From positions 3,101,306 to 3,165,305 of the forward strand of contig CP036352.1 of NCBI GenBank assembly GCA_007753915.1: a stretch of 64,000 bases of DNA. The letters are read 5' to 3'. The number at the start of each line of letters is the position of its first letter. Position 1 is the first letter of the stretch. This DNA comes from Phycisphaerae bacterium RAS2 (GTDB lineage Bacteria; Planctomycetota; Phycisphaerae; UBA1845; UTPLA1). This document shows positions 19,368 to 30,029 of this stretch, piece after piece. Position numbers and translations under genes: made by a program. The notes beneath the pieces were generated by a model that did no database searches, was not told the origin of the DNA, and saw nothing but the letters and a program-made list of their open reading frames with translations.

Positions 19368-20318
19368 ATGAACATCCTGGTCACCGGTGCAGCCGGATTC
19401 ATTGGCTATCACCTGTCGCGGCGCTTCGCGCTAGCGGGCCATCGCGTCATCGGAATGGACAACATGGTGACCGGAAGCGACGCAAACGTGCGAGCGCTCC
19501 AGGCCCTGCCCGGGTTTGAGTTCATTCGGCACGACATTGAACAACCGTTGGCGCTGCCCGGCCCCATCGATCGCATTTTCAACTTCGCCTGCCCAGCCAG
19601 TCCAGCGGATTTCGACACCAAGGCCGTTGAGATCATGCTCACCTGCAGCATCGGCGTGAAGAATCTCCTCGATCTCGCCCGCGCCAAGAACGCGCTCTTT
19701 CTCCAGGCATCGACCAGCGAGTGCTACGGCGACCCGCCCCCGGAGCACCATCCACAAAAGGAAACCTATCGCGGCAACGTCAACACGCTCGGGCCGCGCG
19801 CGCCCTACGACGAAGGCAAGCGCTTCGCCGAAGCCATGACCATGACGTATCACCGGATGCACGGTCTTCACACGCGGATCGTGCGAATCTTCAATACCTA
19901 CGGGCCGCACATGCGCGCTGACGACGGCCGCGCCCTGCCGAACTTCATTTCGCAGGCTCTATCCGGCAAACCACTGACGATCCACGGCGACGGCTCGCAG
20001 ACGCGTTCTTTCTGTTACGTCGATGACCTCGTGGAAGCGATCTGCCGCACGGCGGACAGTGATGTAGTCGATCCGATCAACATCGGGAACGATTCAGAGA
20101 TCACCATCAAAGAGGTGGCGCAGGCCGTGATCGAGTCTTGCGGCAGCAAAAGCCCGCTGATCTTCACAGATCGGCCCATGAACGATCCCGAACGACGCCG
20201 GCCCGACTTGAGCCGAGCCAGGGAGGCGCTGGGCTGGCAGCCCTCAATGCCATGGCGCGAGGGTTTCAAACGGACGATTGCCTATTTTCGCGCGAACCTC
20301 GCAGGCATGCGGCCATAA
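19368..20318 (+). CDS. UDP-glucuronate decarboxylase-like SDR epimerase/dehydratase
   Basis: A 316-residue extended SDR enzyme. The Rossmann motif is TGAAGFIGYHL, with Asp in GMDNMVTG contacting NAD. The catalytic Ser is in LQASTSECYGDP, and Tyr and Lys are in YDEGKRFAE. The segments FNFACPASPADF, RIFNTYGPHM and GDGSQTRSFCYVDDLV are typical of UDP-glucuronate decarboxylase (UXS), which makes UDP-xylose, and the length fits UXS. A related 4,6-dehydratase cannot be excluded. It probably feeds surface polysaccharide synthesis with the glycosyltransferases at the right edge. The gap to the FliN-like gene is 63 bases. Confidence 0.9.
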   Translation: MNILVTGAAGFIGYHLSRRFALAGHRVIGMDNMVTGSDANVRALQALPGFEFIRHDIEQPLALPGPIDRIFNFACPASPADFDTKAVEIMLTCSIGVKNLLDLARAKNALFLQASTSECYGDPPPEHHPQKETYRGNVNTLGPRAPYDEGKRFAEAMTMTYHRMHGLHTRIVRIFNTYGPHMRADDGRALPNFISQALSGKPLTIHGDGSQTRSFCYVDDLVEAICRTADSDVVDPINIGNDSEITIKEVAQAVIESCGSKSPLIFTDRPMNDPERRRPDLSRAREALGWQPSMPWREGFKRTIAYFRANLAGMRP

Positions 20319-20441
20319 GGCAAATCCAAAGCGCATCACCGGCAACCTTGCCCCATCGACACCAGCACAAGCTTGGACGCATCGGGTGCTCGCTCGTCGG
20401 CGCTCGCGCCTGGGATAGACGGCTGACGCGACGCGAGAAGC

Positions 20442-23426
20442 TCAAGAAACAACATTTCCGGCACGAAGAACCTCCGCGACCACTTCGATGAGGTGCGCCG
20501 GTCGCTCCGCTGTGTGGTGCGCAATTTGTTCACGACAAGAGAAGCCCGAGACCGCGACCCGCGCTCCATCGCGCGCCCGCACAGCGGGAAACAATCGCTG
20601 CTCGCCGATCGCGCGAGCCACGTCGTAGTGCTCAACCTCGTGGCCGAACGAGCCGGCCATGCCGCAGCAGCCGCTGGGAATCTCCGTTGCATCGCAGACC
20701 GCGCCGAGCGCCGCCATCGCATCGGCCGAGCCGGGCATCGCCTTCTGGTGGCAGTGCGCGTGATACACCACGCGCGAGCGCCCGGGCAGCGCGAGCCGGC
20801 GCAAAGCGTCCGTGTGCGCTGCCAGTAACGACTCGATCATCATGGCCTGCCGCGCAACCTGCCGCGCTTCGTTCGAGCGCACGAACTGCGGCACTTCGTC
20901 ACTGAAAGTGAGAATGCAACTCGGCTCCGTGCCGACGATCGGCACGCCCGCTTCGGCAAATGGCGCGAGCAGAGCGATGTTGCGCTCGGCCAGCCGCGCC
21001 GAATCGTGCAAAAGTCCCTTGCTGATCGCCGGTCGCCCGCAGCAGACGTTGTCAACGATCCGGACGCGAAAATCGAGCGATTCCAGCACGCGCACCGCTG
21101 CGATGCCGACCTGCGGCGCATAGTAGTTCGTCCATGTATCGACGAAATAGACAACTTCGCCGCTTGCTGCCGCCTTGCCCCGGCGCGAGATGTTTCGTGA
21201 CGCCCGGCGCCACCACCCGCGAAACGTCTGGTTCGCCAGCCTCGGCGGCGCGATGCGACGGTCCAGCCCGATCAATCGCTCCATTGCCGCACGCGTCCAT
21301 CGCGACTGCATCACGGCGTTGGCAACACCCGGCGCGAGGCTCACCCACTTCGCAAGCCCCGGCATCGCCGCCACGGCCCGGCTGCGCCACGGCACGCCGG
21401 CATGCTCATTTCGCCGGCACAGCCACTCCGCCTTCAGCTTCGCCATGTCGACGCCCGTCGGACACTCGGTCTTGCACGCCTTGCACGAAAGGCACAGGTC
21501 CATCACCTCGTCCAGCGCGGGATCGTCCAGCCCGTGCAGCAATCCATGATCGCCCAGCGCCAGCCGCAGCGCATTGGCCCGGCCTCGCGTCGTGTCGCGT
21601 TCGTCGCCGGTCGCCATGTAGGACGGGCACATGGTTCCAACGAGGCGCGAGCGGCACTGACCGACACCGCTGCACATTTCGGCAAGGCCCGCCATGCCAC
21701 CTTGCGCCGAAAAGTCCAGCACCGTCAATTCAACCGGCGAGTGCGCAGCGGACTCGCGCCCGGGTTGACCCGCGCTGCATCGGGGAAGCTCGTCCTCAAC
21801 CGGCCGCCAGCGAAGGTTGTCAGCCATTCCCCGCGGCGAGACAATCTTCCCGGGATTGAGAATGTTGCCGGGATCGAACGCCGCCTTCACCCGTGCGAAC
21901 GCGCCCACCAGTGCCGGCCCGAACATCCGCTCCAGCCAGCAACTTCGCACCAGCCCGTCGCCGTGCTCCCCCGTTAGAGCGCCGCCGAACTCCAGCGTCA
22001 GCGCGCTGATCCGATCAGCCACGCGAAGCATGCGACGCACGTCGGACAATCGCCGCAGGTTGAGCACAGGTTTGACGTGCAGACAGCCGACGCTTGCATG
22101 AGCGTAGTAGCTGCATTCCTCGACGCCCTCTTCTCGCAACACGGCCATGAATCGCGCGATGAAGTCCCGCAGCCGTGCCGGATCCACGGCACAGTCGTCC
22201 ACAAAGTCGTATGGTTGCCGCTCGCCGGGGCGGGACATCAACAGACCCAGACCGGCCTTGCGCAGGTTCCACACGCCCGCCTGCTCCGCCGCGTCCGTCA
22301 CCACGGGCCACGCATAGCCCATGCCGCGCTGACGAAGATCGGCCGCGACGGCATGAAGCCGCTCGCTCAACTGCGACGGCGAGTCGTCATAAAGTTCTAC
22401 CACGAGGATCCCGCGCGGATCGCCCTCAATCAGCCGATCGCGCGCCGCGCCGTGCTTGCTTTCTCTCGCGGCGTCGAGGATCAGCTTGTCGATCAACTCG
22501 ACCGCTGCGGGGCCGTGTTCAAGGCAGACCGGCGTTGCCGCGAGCGCATCCAGCAACTCCGTGAAATGCGCGACGACCAACCCCCGGCACGTGGGCAGCG
22601 GCATCAGCTTCACCACCGCGGCCGTCACAATCGCCAGCGTCCCCTCGCTGCCGCAGAGGACCGTCTCGACGTTGATGCGCCCGCCTTCGCTTCGCAGCCG
22701 GTCCAGCGCGTAGCCGCCGTTGCGACGCATCACTTTCGGGTAGCGCGCGGCGATCTCCGATGTGAACTCGGTTGCAATTCCTGCCAGCGTCCGCTCCGCA
22801 TCGACCGCCAGCCGGGACGGCCGAATCGGCCCGCGCGTTCGCTCCAGCTCCGCCAGCGCCGCGCCTTCGCCCCACCGCGCCACCGATCCATCCGACAGGA
22901 CAGCTTCCAGCGCGAGCACATGATCCACCGTGCGGCCGACCAGTACCGAGTGCGCCCCGCAGGAATTGTTCGCGATCATGCCCCCGAGCGTCGCCCTGCT
23001 GCTCGTCGCCACGTCCGGCGCGAAGTGCAGCCCCATCGGCGCCAGCGACGCATTCAGCTCATCGAGCACCACGCCCGGTTCGACGACGGCCATCCGTCGC
23101 GCAGCGTCCACCGCGATGATCCGATTCAAGTACCGCGAGCAATCAAGTTGGACGCCAATGTTCACCGCCCCGCCGGCAAGACCCGTCCCCGCGCCGCGCG
23201 CGGTGATCGGCGCGCCGTGCCGCGCGCAGGCTCGAACGGTCTCGCAGACATCTTCGACGGTTCGGGGCAGTACGACGCCGGATGGCGTCATCTGATAGAT
23301 GCTGGCATCGGTTGAGTACAACGCCCGCGAGAGCCGATCGGCCCGCACCTCGCCCCGAATGCGCCCGCGCAACTCATCCAACGCGCCGAGCGATCGTTGA
23401 AGCACGTCGTCGACCGCGTCGCTCAT
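20442..23426 (-). CDS. FAD/Fe-S D-2-hydroxyacid dehydrogenase fusion (GlcD-GlpC/CCG, YdiJ-like)
   Basis: A 994-residue fusion. The N-terminal FAD-binding PCMH domain has RGAGTGLAGGAVN and IANNSCGAHS. The FAD-oxidase C domain carries EHGDGLVRSCWLERMFG. The Fe-S region has MCSGVGQC...GTMCPSYM and CLSCKACKTECPTGVDMAKLK. Two CCG domains end it: NVCCGRPAISKG and IPSGCCGMAGSFGHE. The layout matches YdiJ-type D-2-hydroxyglutarate or D-lactate dehydrogenases that pass electrons to a membrane acceptor. The substrate is not certain. The start overlaps the methyltransferase stop by four bases (ATGA), so the two are coupled. Confidence 0.93.
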   Translation of the reverse strand: MSDAVDDVLQRSLGALDELRGRIRGEVRADRLSRALYSTDASIYQMTPSGVVLPRTVEDVCETVRACARHGAPITARGAGTGLAGGAVNIGVQLDCSRYLNRIIAVDAARRMAVVEPGVVLDELNASLAPMGLHFAPDVATSSRATLGGMIANNSCGAHSVLVGRTVDHVLALEAVLSDGSVARWGEGAALAELERTRGPIRPSRLAVDAERTLAGIATEFTSEIAARYPKVMRRNGGYALDRLRSEGGRINVETVLCGSEGTLAIVTAAVVKLMPLPTCRGLVVAHFTELLDALAATPVCLEHGPAAVELIDKLILDAARESKHGAARDRLIEGDPRGILVVELYDDSPSQLSERLHAVAADLRQRGMGYAWPVVTDAAEQAGVWNLRKAGLGLLMSRPGERQPYDFVDDCAVDPARLRDFIARFMAVLREEGVEECSYYAHASVGCLHVKPVLNLRRLSDVRRMLRVADRISALTLEFGGALTGEHGDGLVRSCWLERMFGPALVGAFARVKAAFDPGNILNPGKIVSPRGMADNLRWRPVEDELPRCSAGQPGRESAAHSPVELTVLDFSAQGGMAGLAEMCSGVGQCRSRLVGTMCPSYMATGDERDTTRGRANALRLALGDHGLLHGLDDPALDEVMDLCLSCKACKTECPTGVDMAKLKAEWLCRRNEHAGVPWRSRAVAAMPGLAKWVSLAPGVANAVMQSRWTRAAMERLIGLDRRIAPPRLANQTFRGWWRRASRNISRRGKAAASGEVVYFVDTWTNYYAPQVGIAAVRVLESLDFRVRIVDNVCCGRPAISKGLLHDSARLAERNIALLAPFAEAGVPIVGTEPSCILTFSDEVPQFVRSNEARQVARQAMMIESLLAAHTDALRRLALPGRSRVVYHAHCHQKAMPGSADAMAALGAVCDATEIPSGCCGMAGSFGHEVEHYDVARAIGEQRLFPAVRARDGARVAVSGFSCREQIAHHTAERPAHLIEVVAEVLRAGNVVS

Positions 23427-24304
23427 CGGACGGCCTCGGCAATGATCTCATCCGAGCGCGACCCTCGACCATGAACCGCCGACATCCAACTCGCCACAAG
23501 GCGCGAGCGAGCCGTCCATTCCATCAGCCGGCTTCCCCGTTGCTCGCGAAGCAGGGCGCGCGCCGAATGCCGCCAGCGCGACGAACGCCGCCGCCACGAG
23601 AGCCGGATGCGCTCAAACCCGGCGCGCTCCAGCATCATTCGCATCGTGACCGGCGTAAAATGCGAGTAGTGACGAGGCATGTCCCACCCCTGCCAGTACG
23701 GACCGAATCGCTCCGCCGCTGCCGACGCCGCATTGTGTACTGACACGATGAACTGCCCCCCGGGCACGAGCAATTCTCGAATGGCGCGAAGCGTCGCAAG
23801 TGGATCGGGTACACAACCCACGACGCCGAGCATCACGGCGACTTCAAACGGACCAGTGACCTGCCCCCCCGGCAGCACTCCCTGCACGACATCCAATCCG
23901 GCCGCCCGCGCCGCCGCCACCGCCGCTGCGGACGGTTCGATGCCGACGCATCGCCAGCCGCGATCGCGCATCCGCGCCAGATAACCACCGCTACCGCACC
24001 CGACGTCGAGCAGTCGGGCCTCGCCCCAGGAAACCAACCGGTCCCACGGATCACGCCGCCTTCGCCTGCCGTCCGCGCCGGCTGCCGCATGCGCCGCATA
24101 GGAACTGGGGTAGTACCGCCCCATCTCGTCCGCAGGCACGGCCGGATCAACGAACATCATTCCGCACGCCGTGCAGCGGACCACGCTCCACCGGCCCCCG
24201 GTTTGGTAGACCGTATCCCCCCCTGCAAACAGCTGCGCCGCCCCTTCGGCACCGCAAAGCGGACACGGGCGCACTGCGTCGGCCGAATTAACTTCCGTTG
24301 TCAT
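23423..24304 (-). CDS. Class I SAM-dependent methyltransferase with N-terminal zinc ribbon
   Basis: A 293-residue protein from ATG 24304. The N terminus is a zinc ribbon (CPLCG at residues 13-17, CTACG about 30 residues later) followed by FVDPAVP and a short helical link. The methyltransferase core has LLDVGCGSGGYLARM (motif I), CVGIEPSAAAVAAA (motif II), EVAVMLGVVGCVPDP and LVPGGQFIVSVHN. Zinc-ribbon methyltransferases of this type often modify sugars or lipids in polysaccharide pathways, which the divergent deacetylase gene would suit. The substrate is unknown. It is coupled by a four-base overlap to the dehydrogenase gene. Confidence 0.9.
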   Translation of the reverse strand: MTTEVNSADAVRPCPLCGAEGAAQLFAGGDTVYQTGGRWSVVRCTACGMMFVDPAVPADEMGRYYPSSYAAHAAAGADGRRRRRDPWDRLVSWGEARLLDVGCGSGGYLARMRDRGWRCVGIEPSAAAVAAARAAGLDVVQGVLPGGQVTGPFEVAVMLGVVGCVPDPLATLRAIRELLVPGGQFIVSVHNAASAAAERFGPYWQGWDMPRHYSHFTPVTMRMMLERAGFERIRLSWRRRSSRWRHSARALLREQRGSRLMEWTARSRLVASWMSAVHGRGSRSDEIIAEAVR

Positions 24305-24408
24305 GGATTCGCCGTCTGTCGATCCGGGCGCGCTTTTCAACATAACTCTCTATTGTGTCGCCCGCGGTCGACGCGGTCTACAATTCCAACGCGGAGCTAC
24401 TTCGCGCG

Positions 24409-25254
24409 ATGCCGCGACTGCCGCGCCACGCGCCTTTGGAGCCTCTCTTGGGTGCCCTGTCTCGCTGGATTGAGAAACGCCGACGACGCATGACGGTTTA
24501 TGCCAGGTCGCGGCTGCACAGCCTGCCCGCGCCGGCCGAACCGACTTGTTGCCTGTTCTGTGATTTCGAGGGGCATTTCGCCGGCGAGACGGGAGCAGCT
24601 TTCGCCGATCCTGGGACGGACCGCCTGCTGTCGCTGCTGGACGCGCACGGGCTGCGGATCACGTTCAACGTCGTCGCCGACCTCTGCCGATCGCACCCGC
24701 AGCGTATCGCGCGAATTCGCGATGCCGGCCACGAGATCGCCTGTCACGGCTATCGCCACGAACGTCCGCGCGATCTGTCTCGCGCCAACCTCGACAACAT
24801 GCTTCAGGGCGCGCTTGCTTGCTTCGCTGAACTTGGCGTTCGGCCGATCGGCTTCCGCTCGCCCGAATCCGCGTGGAGCGTGCCGCTGCTGCCGGCACTG
24901 GCGCGACACGGCTTTCGCTGGAACGCCGAGCGCGACCCGGCGGCTGGGCCCTATCGGATTTCGCGCGAGCTGATTCGTTTTCCCGTGCGAACCGATGACT
25001 GGGACCTCACGGATCGCGCTGCATCAGACGACCCTGCGAGCGCAATCCGCCTTCTGCTGGACAAATGGACAACCCACGCACAGGCGAGCACGCACAGGAG
25101 CGGCCTGCTGCTCATCGGGGTGCACGAATGGGTTTTCGGATTGCGCTCCGGCTTTGACGACGCGCTCGGAACTTGGCTCGCGCGGTGCAAGCGCGATGGT
25201 TGGCAGCTTCGCACGATCAGCGATGTGGCCGACGGATTAACTCGTACCTCGTAA
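24409..25254 (+). CDS. Polysaccharide deacetylase (NodB homology domain)
   Basis: A 281-residue protein. ATG 24409 is preferred: GGAG lies 12 bases upstream, and a TTGTGT-N19-TACAAT promoter at 24354-24384 would overlap the GTG alternative at 24355. The NodB domain begins at CLFCDFEGHFA with the motif-1 Asp, followed by ITFNVVADL and the metal-binding HGYRHERPRD (His...His). GFRSPESAWS is motif 3. Such enzymes remove N- or O-acetyl groups from extracellular glycans. No signal peptide is obvious, so it may act in the cytoplasm or at the membrane. It is divergent from the methyltransferase gene. Confidence 0.87.
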   Translation: MPRLPRHAPLEPLLGALSRWIEKRRRRMTVYARSRLHSLPAPAEPTCCLFCDFEGHFAGETGAAFADPGTDRLLSLLDAHGLRITFNVVADLCRSHPQRIARIRDAGHEIACHGYRHERPRDLSRANLDNMLQGALACFAELGVRPIGFRSPESAWSVPLLPALARHGFRWNAERDPAAGPYRISRELIRFPVRTDDWDLTDRAASDDPASAIRLLLDKWTTHAQASTHRSGLLLIGVHEWVFGLRSGFDDALGTWLARCKRDGWQLRTISDVADGLTRTS

Positions 25255-25259
25255 AAAGA

Positions 25260-25289
25260 AAACCGGCCCCCAAAATCGGGAGCCGGTTT
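25260..25289 (-). terminator. Rho-independent terminator of the first PEP-CTERM gene
   Basis: On the minus strand AAACCGGC-TCCC pairs with GGGG-GCCGGTTT around the loop GATTTT (12 pairs including one G-U), followed by a T-rich run (complement of 25252-25260). It lies 30 bases after the minus-strand stop and five bases after the plus-strand deacetylase stop, so it may serve both. Confidence 0.85.
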
Positions 25290-25318
25290 GATTGTTCTCT
25301 TCAACTATGCAGCAAGTC

Positions 25319-26023
25319 TTACTTGCGGCGGCGGGCGATCAGGCCCATCGCGCCCAAGCCGAGCAGCGCCAGCGACGACGGCTCGGGAACCGCTATTAGT
25401 TGAAAGGCAAGATTGGCCGAACCGGAACGTCGCCAATCGGTAAAGGGGTTTGTAAACGCATAAGGCGATCCATTTCCTAGGGCGACCTCCCAGCGGAAAC
25501 GGCTTTCTTCTACACCGATTTGGGTGATACCAAGCCAGTATTGCGTACCCGGTGCAAGACTCCAAGGAACAGTCAGGTCAACATCGTAACGAAACTCCCT
25601 TGGATGAGCGCCCAGCGAAATAAATAAACCTGTCTCGATCCGGGGAGGATCAACAAACGATTCTTCGTATAACACGTTTCCGGGCATCCCATCGACGGGG
25701 CGAGGCTCCAGAATCTGCAATCGGATCGTCTGGCTGGCAGGCGGCATTTCCTCCCACTTGTCGAAATTGCTGCCGTAGAAGCCCCAGAAGGTGCAACGGC
25801 TGATCGTCGCGGCCTGATTCAGCATGAAGTCGTCCGCAGCCAACTGCCAGGCGGGCGAGCCGAAATCAAGGAACGCGGTATCGGAGACAGCGCCGTTTAT
25901 TCGTGTCGGCAACTGGCTGACGACGATGTCGCCGAAGCTCACGAGCGGTCGCGCAACCATGGACGTGAACACGGCGCCCGAGCACGCTAGAAACGCAATT
26001 TGCAGAGGTTGTTTCTTGTGCAT
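25319..26023 (-). CDS. PEP-CTERM sorting-domain protein
   Basis: A 234-residue secreted protein. It has an N-terminal signal (QPLQIAFLACSGAVFTSMVA), then a single extracellular domain of beta-rich character (FGSPAWQLAADDFMLNQAATISRCTFWGFYGS and others), as in many planctomycete proteins ending in this anchor. The C terminus VPEPSSLALLGLGAMG plus RRRK is the PEP-CTERM signal recognised by exosortase. The processing enzyme is not in the window. The last 70 bases of DNA are identical to those of the neighbouring PEP-CTERM gene. A TTGACA-N18-TACTAT promoter lies upstream and a hairpin terminator downstream. Confidence 0.9.
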   Translation of the reverse strand: MHKKQPLQIAFLACSGAVFTSMVARPLVSFGDIVVSQLPTRINGAVSDTAFLDFGSPAWQLAADDFMLNQAATISRCTFWGFYGSNFDKWEEMPPASQTIRLQILEPRPVDGMPGNVLYEESFVDPPRIETGLFISLGAHPREFRYDVDLTVPWSLAPGTQYWLGITQIGVEESRFRWEVALGNGSPYAFTNPFTDWRRSGSANLAFQLIAVPEPSSLALLGLGAMGLIARRRK

Positions 26024-26077
26024 TCAAAGGCGCTCCATGCCAGGCGAGCCCAACAACCGCCAAGTCAACCCGACATA

Positions 26078-26107
26078 ATAGTAAATACGTTGCCTTGTTC
26101 GTGTCAA
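26078..26107 (-). promoter_or_regulatory. Sigma-70-type promoter of the first PEP-CTERM gene
   Basis: On the minus strand a perfect -35 TTGACA (26107-26102), an 18-base spacer and -10 TACTAT (26083-26078). The expected transcript start near 26071 gives a leader of about 48 bases. Confidence 0.65.
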
Positions 26108-26130
26108 GGAAAAATTGATACTGGTAGCGT

Positions 26131-26355
26131 TTGAACCGAGCCGCGCGCGTAAGCAAGTCGCAGATTCGCCGTGGCGGGCGGGTTGGCATTACCTGATGCC
26201 AGGAACCCGCCCTGACGGTCGCGACTTGGATCGACGGGCAAGCACCAGAAGCCATCCCAATACCCGTGTAGCGATGCTTTGTCATTCCCGCGCAAGCGGG
26301 GAATCCAGAGATTTTCCAATCACTCTGGACCCTCGCCTTCGCGGGGGTGACGGTT
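26131..26355. repeat. Intergenic repeat island between the PEP-CTERM genes
   Basis: This gap of about 475 bases (26108-26582) has no gene. It contains: (a) GAACCGAGCCGCGCGCGTAA near 26133, known in translated form as LAYARGS; (b) a two-part hairpin at 26177-26211, GGCGGGT-TGGCAT pairing with ATGCCA-GGA-ACCCGCC; (c) a degenerate copy of the GACGGTCGCG element at 26209-26231; (d) an imperfect inverted repeat at 26281-26355 with arms CATTCCCGCGCAAGCGGGG and CCTCGCCTTCGCGGGGGTG, the widespread 'DPRLRGGD' REP type. Bases 26360-26582 show nothing else. Confidence 0.65.
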
Positions 26356-26582
26356 CTGGGGCAGCTTCCGCCAGTATCTTGAAATGCAGGGACCGCAATT
26401 CAGGAATACGACCTATCCGCAAGAATACGACTTATCCGGTCGAGAACAACGGAATAGCCCAGTTCTGCGCTCTCTTCCCAACCGCGAACAGGATGCCGCC
26501 TTTCCCCTGATGATTGCTTTAACCGATCCGTCTCTTTCGAATTGCGCTCGATAGGAACTCAACCGCCCTACAAAATAAAAAA

Positions 26583-26605
26583 AGCCCCCAGAAACTCTGG
26601 GGGCT
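26583..26605 (-). terminator. Rho-independent terminator of the second PEP-CTERM gene
   Basis: On the minus strand AGCCCCCAGA pairs with the complementary TCTGGGGGCT around GTT, followed by seven T (complement of 26576-26582). It sits 35 bases beyond the stop codon. Confidence 0.93.
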
Positions 26606-26639
26606 AGGGTGAGATGTCCTATTCAAAGGCCGGTCTGAA

Positions 26640-27428
26640 TTACTTGCGGCGGCGGGCGATCAGGCCCATCGCGCCCAAGCCGAGCAGCGCCAGCGACGAC
26701 GGCTCGGGAGCTTTCTGCAGAGTGACCGTCAGTTCAATCATGTCCTGGACGCCGGTCCCGGTGGCACCGTTACCCAGCGCAACACCCAGCACACCGTTCC
26801 AGCCAGCCGCGCCGCCGAAGAATGTCGCGGGGGCAAGTGCAACCGGAGCGCCGAACACGCCGGCCGTCGCGATGCGAATGCTGCCAGCAGAGACGATGGC
26901 AGGGCCAGGGGTCCACGTCAGCGGGTCAGCGCCACCCAATGCAGCGGGCAGACCGATACCAATGCCAAACGCTCCGCCAGTCGCCGGCTGTCCACCGACC
27001 GTGTACCCGGCCGGCCACAGGTCGCCAGCCCCACCCAACGGCGACGTGCCGGTAACGGTGATCACAAGCGTGCAACTGACCAGACAATTGCCAGCGATGG
27101 TCTCATTGACCGATCGCAGCACGCCGTTGGCGGGTGCCGTCGCAACGTAGTCGTTGATCTGTTCGCTCACGCCGTCAAAGCTCACGATGTCATCGCGAAT
27201 TGCCGGCGCCGTCGGCTCAATCAAGCCAAGCTGGTTCGCAGCATTCGCAACACCTGTGTACGCGCCATAGGTCGTGCCGCTCGGATCTTCGGCGGGGCTT
27301 GTCGCCGGGTGGAAGTTACCGCTCATGTCCCAAAAGCCGCTCATGTCGACCGGCTCCGGAACGATGTCAGCCACTGCCGGCGAAACCATCATGCCGACCA
27401 ACGCCAAGCCAAGAATGAAATTCTTCAC
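26640..27428 (-). CDS. PEP-CTERM sorting-domain protein
   Basis: A 262-residue secreted protein. GTG 27428 is preferred: GGAGG lies eight bases upstream, and it yields a clean signal peptide MKNFILGLALVGMMVSPAVA. ATG 27443 is the alternative. The mature region is Gly/Ala/Thr-rich and beta-like with one Cys pair in GNCLVSCTLVITVTG. The C terminus APEPSSLALLGLGAMG plus RRRK is a PEP-CTERM exosortase signal. Its last 70 bases match the neighbour's exactly although the rest of the two proteins is unrelated. It has its own promoter and terminator. Confidence 0.9.
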   Translation of the reverse strand: MKNFILGLALVGMMVSPAVADIVPEPVDMSGFWDMSGNFHPATSPAEDPSGTTYGAYTGVANAANQLGLIEPTAPAIRDDIVSFDGVSEQINDYVATAPANGVLRSVNETIAGNCLVSCTLVITVTGTSPLGGAGDLWPAGYTVGGQPATGGAFGIGIGLPAALGGADPLTWTPGPAIVSAGSIRIATAGVFGAPVALAPATFFGGAAGWNGVLGVALGNGATGTGVQDMIELTVTLQKAPEPSSLALLGLGAMGLIARRRK

Positions 27429-27837
27429 AGCTCCATCCTCCATTTATTCGGCGGTCGTTTTCGACCGACGTCTCTTTCCCGAGCGGCCCTCGCCGTCGCG
27501 TCGCCACCGGGCGCGCATACGGCACCGCCTGATTACCACCAACCAACCCCGATTATGGCCAAAACGGACACTCTTTGTCAAGAGAATTGGGCATCTTTCG
27601 CATTCCCCACTTTTGTATTTTGTAAGCCGTGGTCCTGAAAGGACGCGCCCGGTAAAGCTCACCCAGGGAAGGCATTTCAATTGTTGGATCCCGCCCGATT
27701 TCACAAGTGACGCTATAACTTGTTATTTCCAGACAAGTTAGGACTGCCCGGTGATCCGCTCATTCCCAGGCCGCACGCCCCCCTTATGATCGAGCGGTCC
27801 TGAAACGTGCTTTCTTTTGTGCCAACGGTCACGGCCC
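27429..27837. other. Divergent intergenic region between PEP-CTERM gene and uvrB
   Basis: About 400 bases without a gene. The minus-strand PEP-CTERM promoter lies at 27552-27581. On the plus side no clear promoter or SOS box was identified for uvrB. AT-rich TAACTTGTTATTTCCAGACA near 27717-27736 contains the imperfect palindrome TAACTTGTTA. Confidence 0.45.
27552..27581 (-). promoter_or_regulatory. Sigma-70-type promoter of the second PEP-CTERM gene
   Basis: On the minus strand a perfect -35 TTGACA (27581-27576), an 18-base spacer and -10 CATAAT (27557-27552). The predicted start near 27545 leaves a leader of about 115 bases before GTG 27428. Confidence 0.7.
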
Positions 27838-29841
<2,004 letters not shown>

Positions 29842-29940
29842 GACTGCTGAAGCTCACAACGCCACGGAATGGCCATAACTCAATTATTTGCATGTACTTC
29901 CGGCTACTCTGCGTCCTGCGTGAATTCCACAATCGCCCCC

Positions 29941-29968
29941 TTGCAGTGACGGCGCCGGGACTTAGAAT
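29941..29968 (+). promoter_or_regulatory. Promoter of the small membrane protein/heme oxygenase operon
   Basis: -35 TTGCAG at 29941-29946, a 16-base spacer and -10 TAGAAT at 29963-29968. The expected start near 29975 falls at the edge of the Fur-like palindrome centred at 29987. Confidence 0.6.
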
Positions 29969-29976
29969 GGCTATCC

Positions 29977-29997
29977 AATTGAGAATGAGTCTCAATT
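29977..29997 (+). promoter_or_regulatory. Fur-box-like operator
   Basis: TGAGAAT-G-AGTCTCA (29980-29994) is a 7-1-7 palindrome with six of seven pairs matching, and AAT/ATT flanks extend the symmetry. It closely resembles bacterial Fur boxes of the TGAGAATnATTCTCA form. Its position over the predicted transcript start suits repression by iron-loaded Fur, and the downstream heme oxygenase is a logical iron-acquisition target. Confidence 0.65.
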
Positions 29998-30029
29998 TCG
30001 TTTGGCACAACGCCATGGGAGCCTCTACC

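Noticed and set aside
26104-26319. A small minus-strand ORF with LAYARGSVQ and IPRLRGND
   Set aside because: Both peptides are translations of common dispersed repeats and not protein-coding.
27597-27680. A cyclic-di-GMP-type riboswitch ahead of the second PEP-CTERM gene
   Set aside because: CCTGAAAGGACGCG is suggestive, but it lies on the strand opposite the gene and lacks the other conserved segments.
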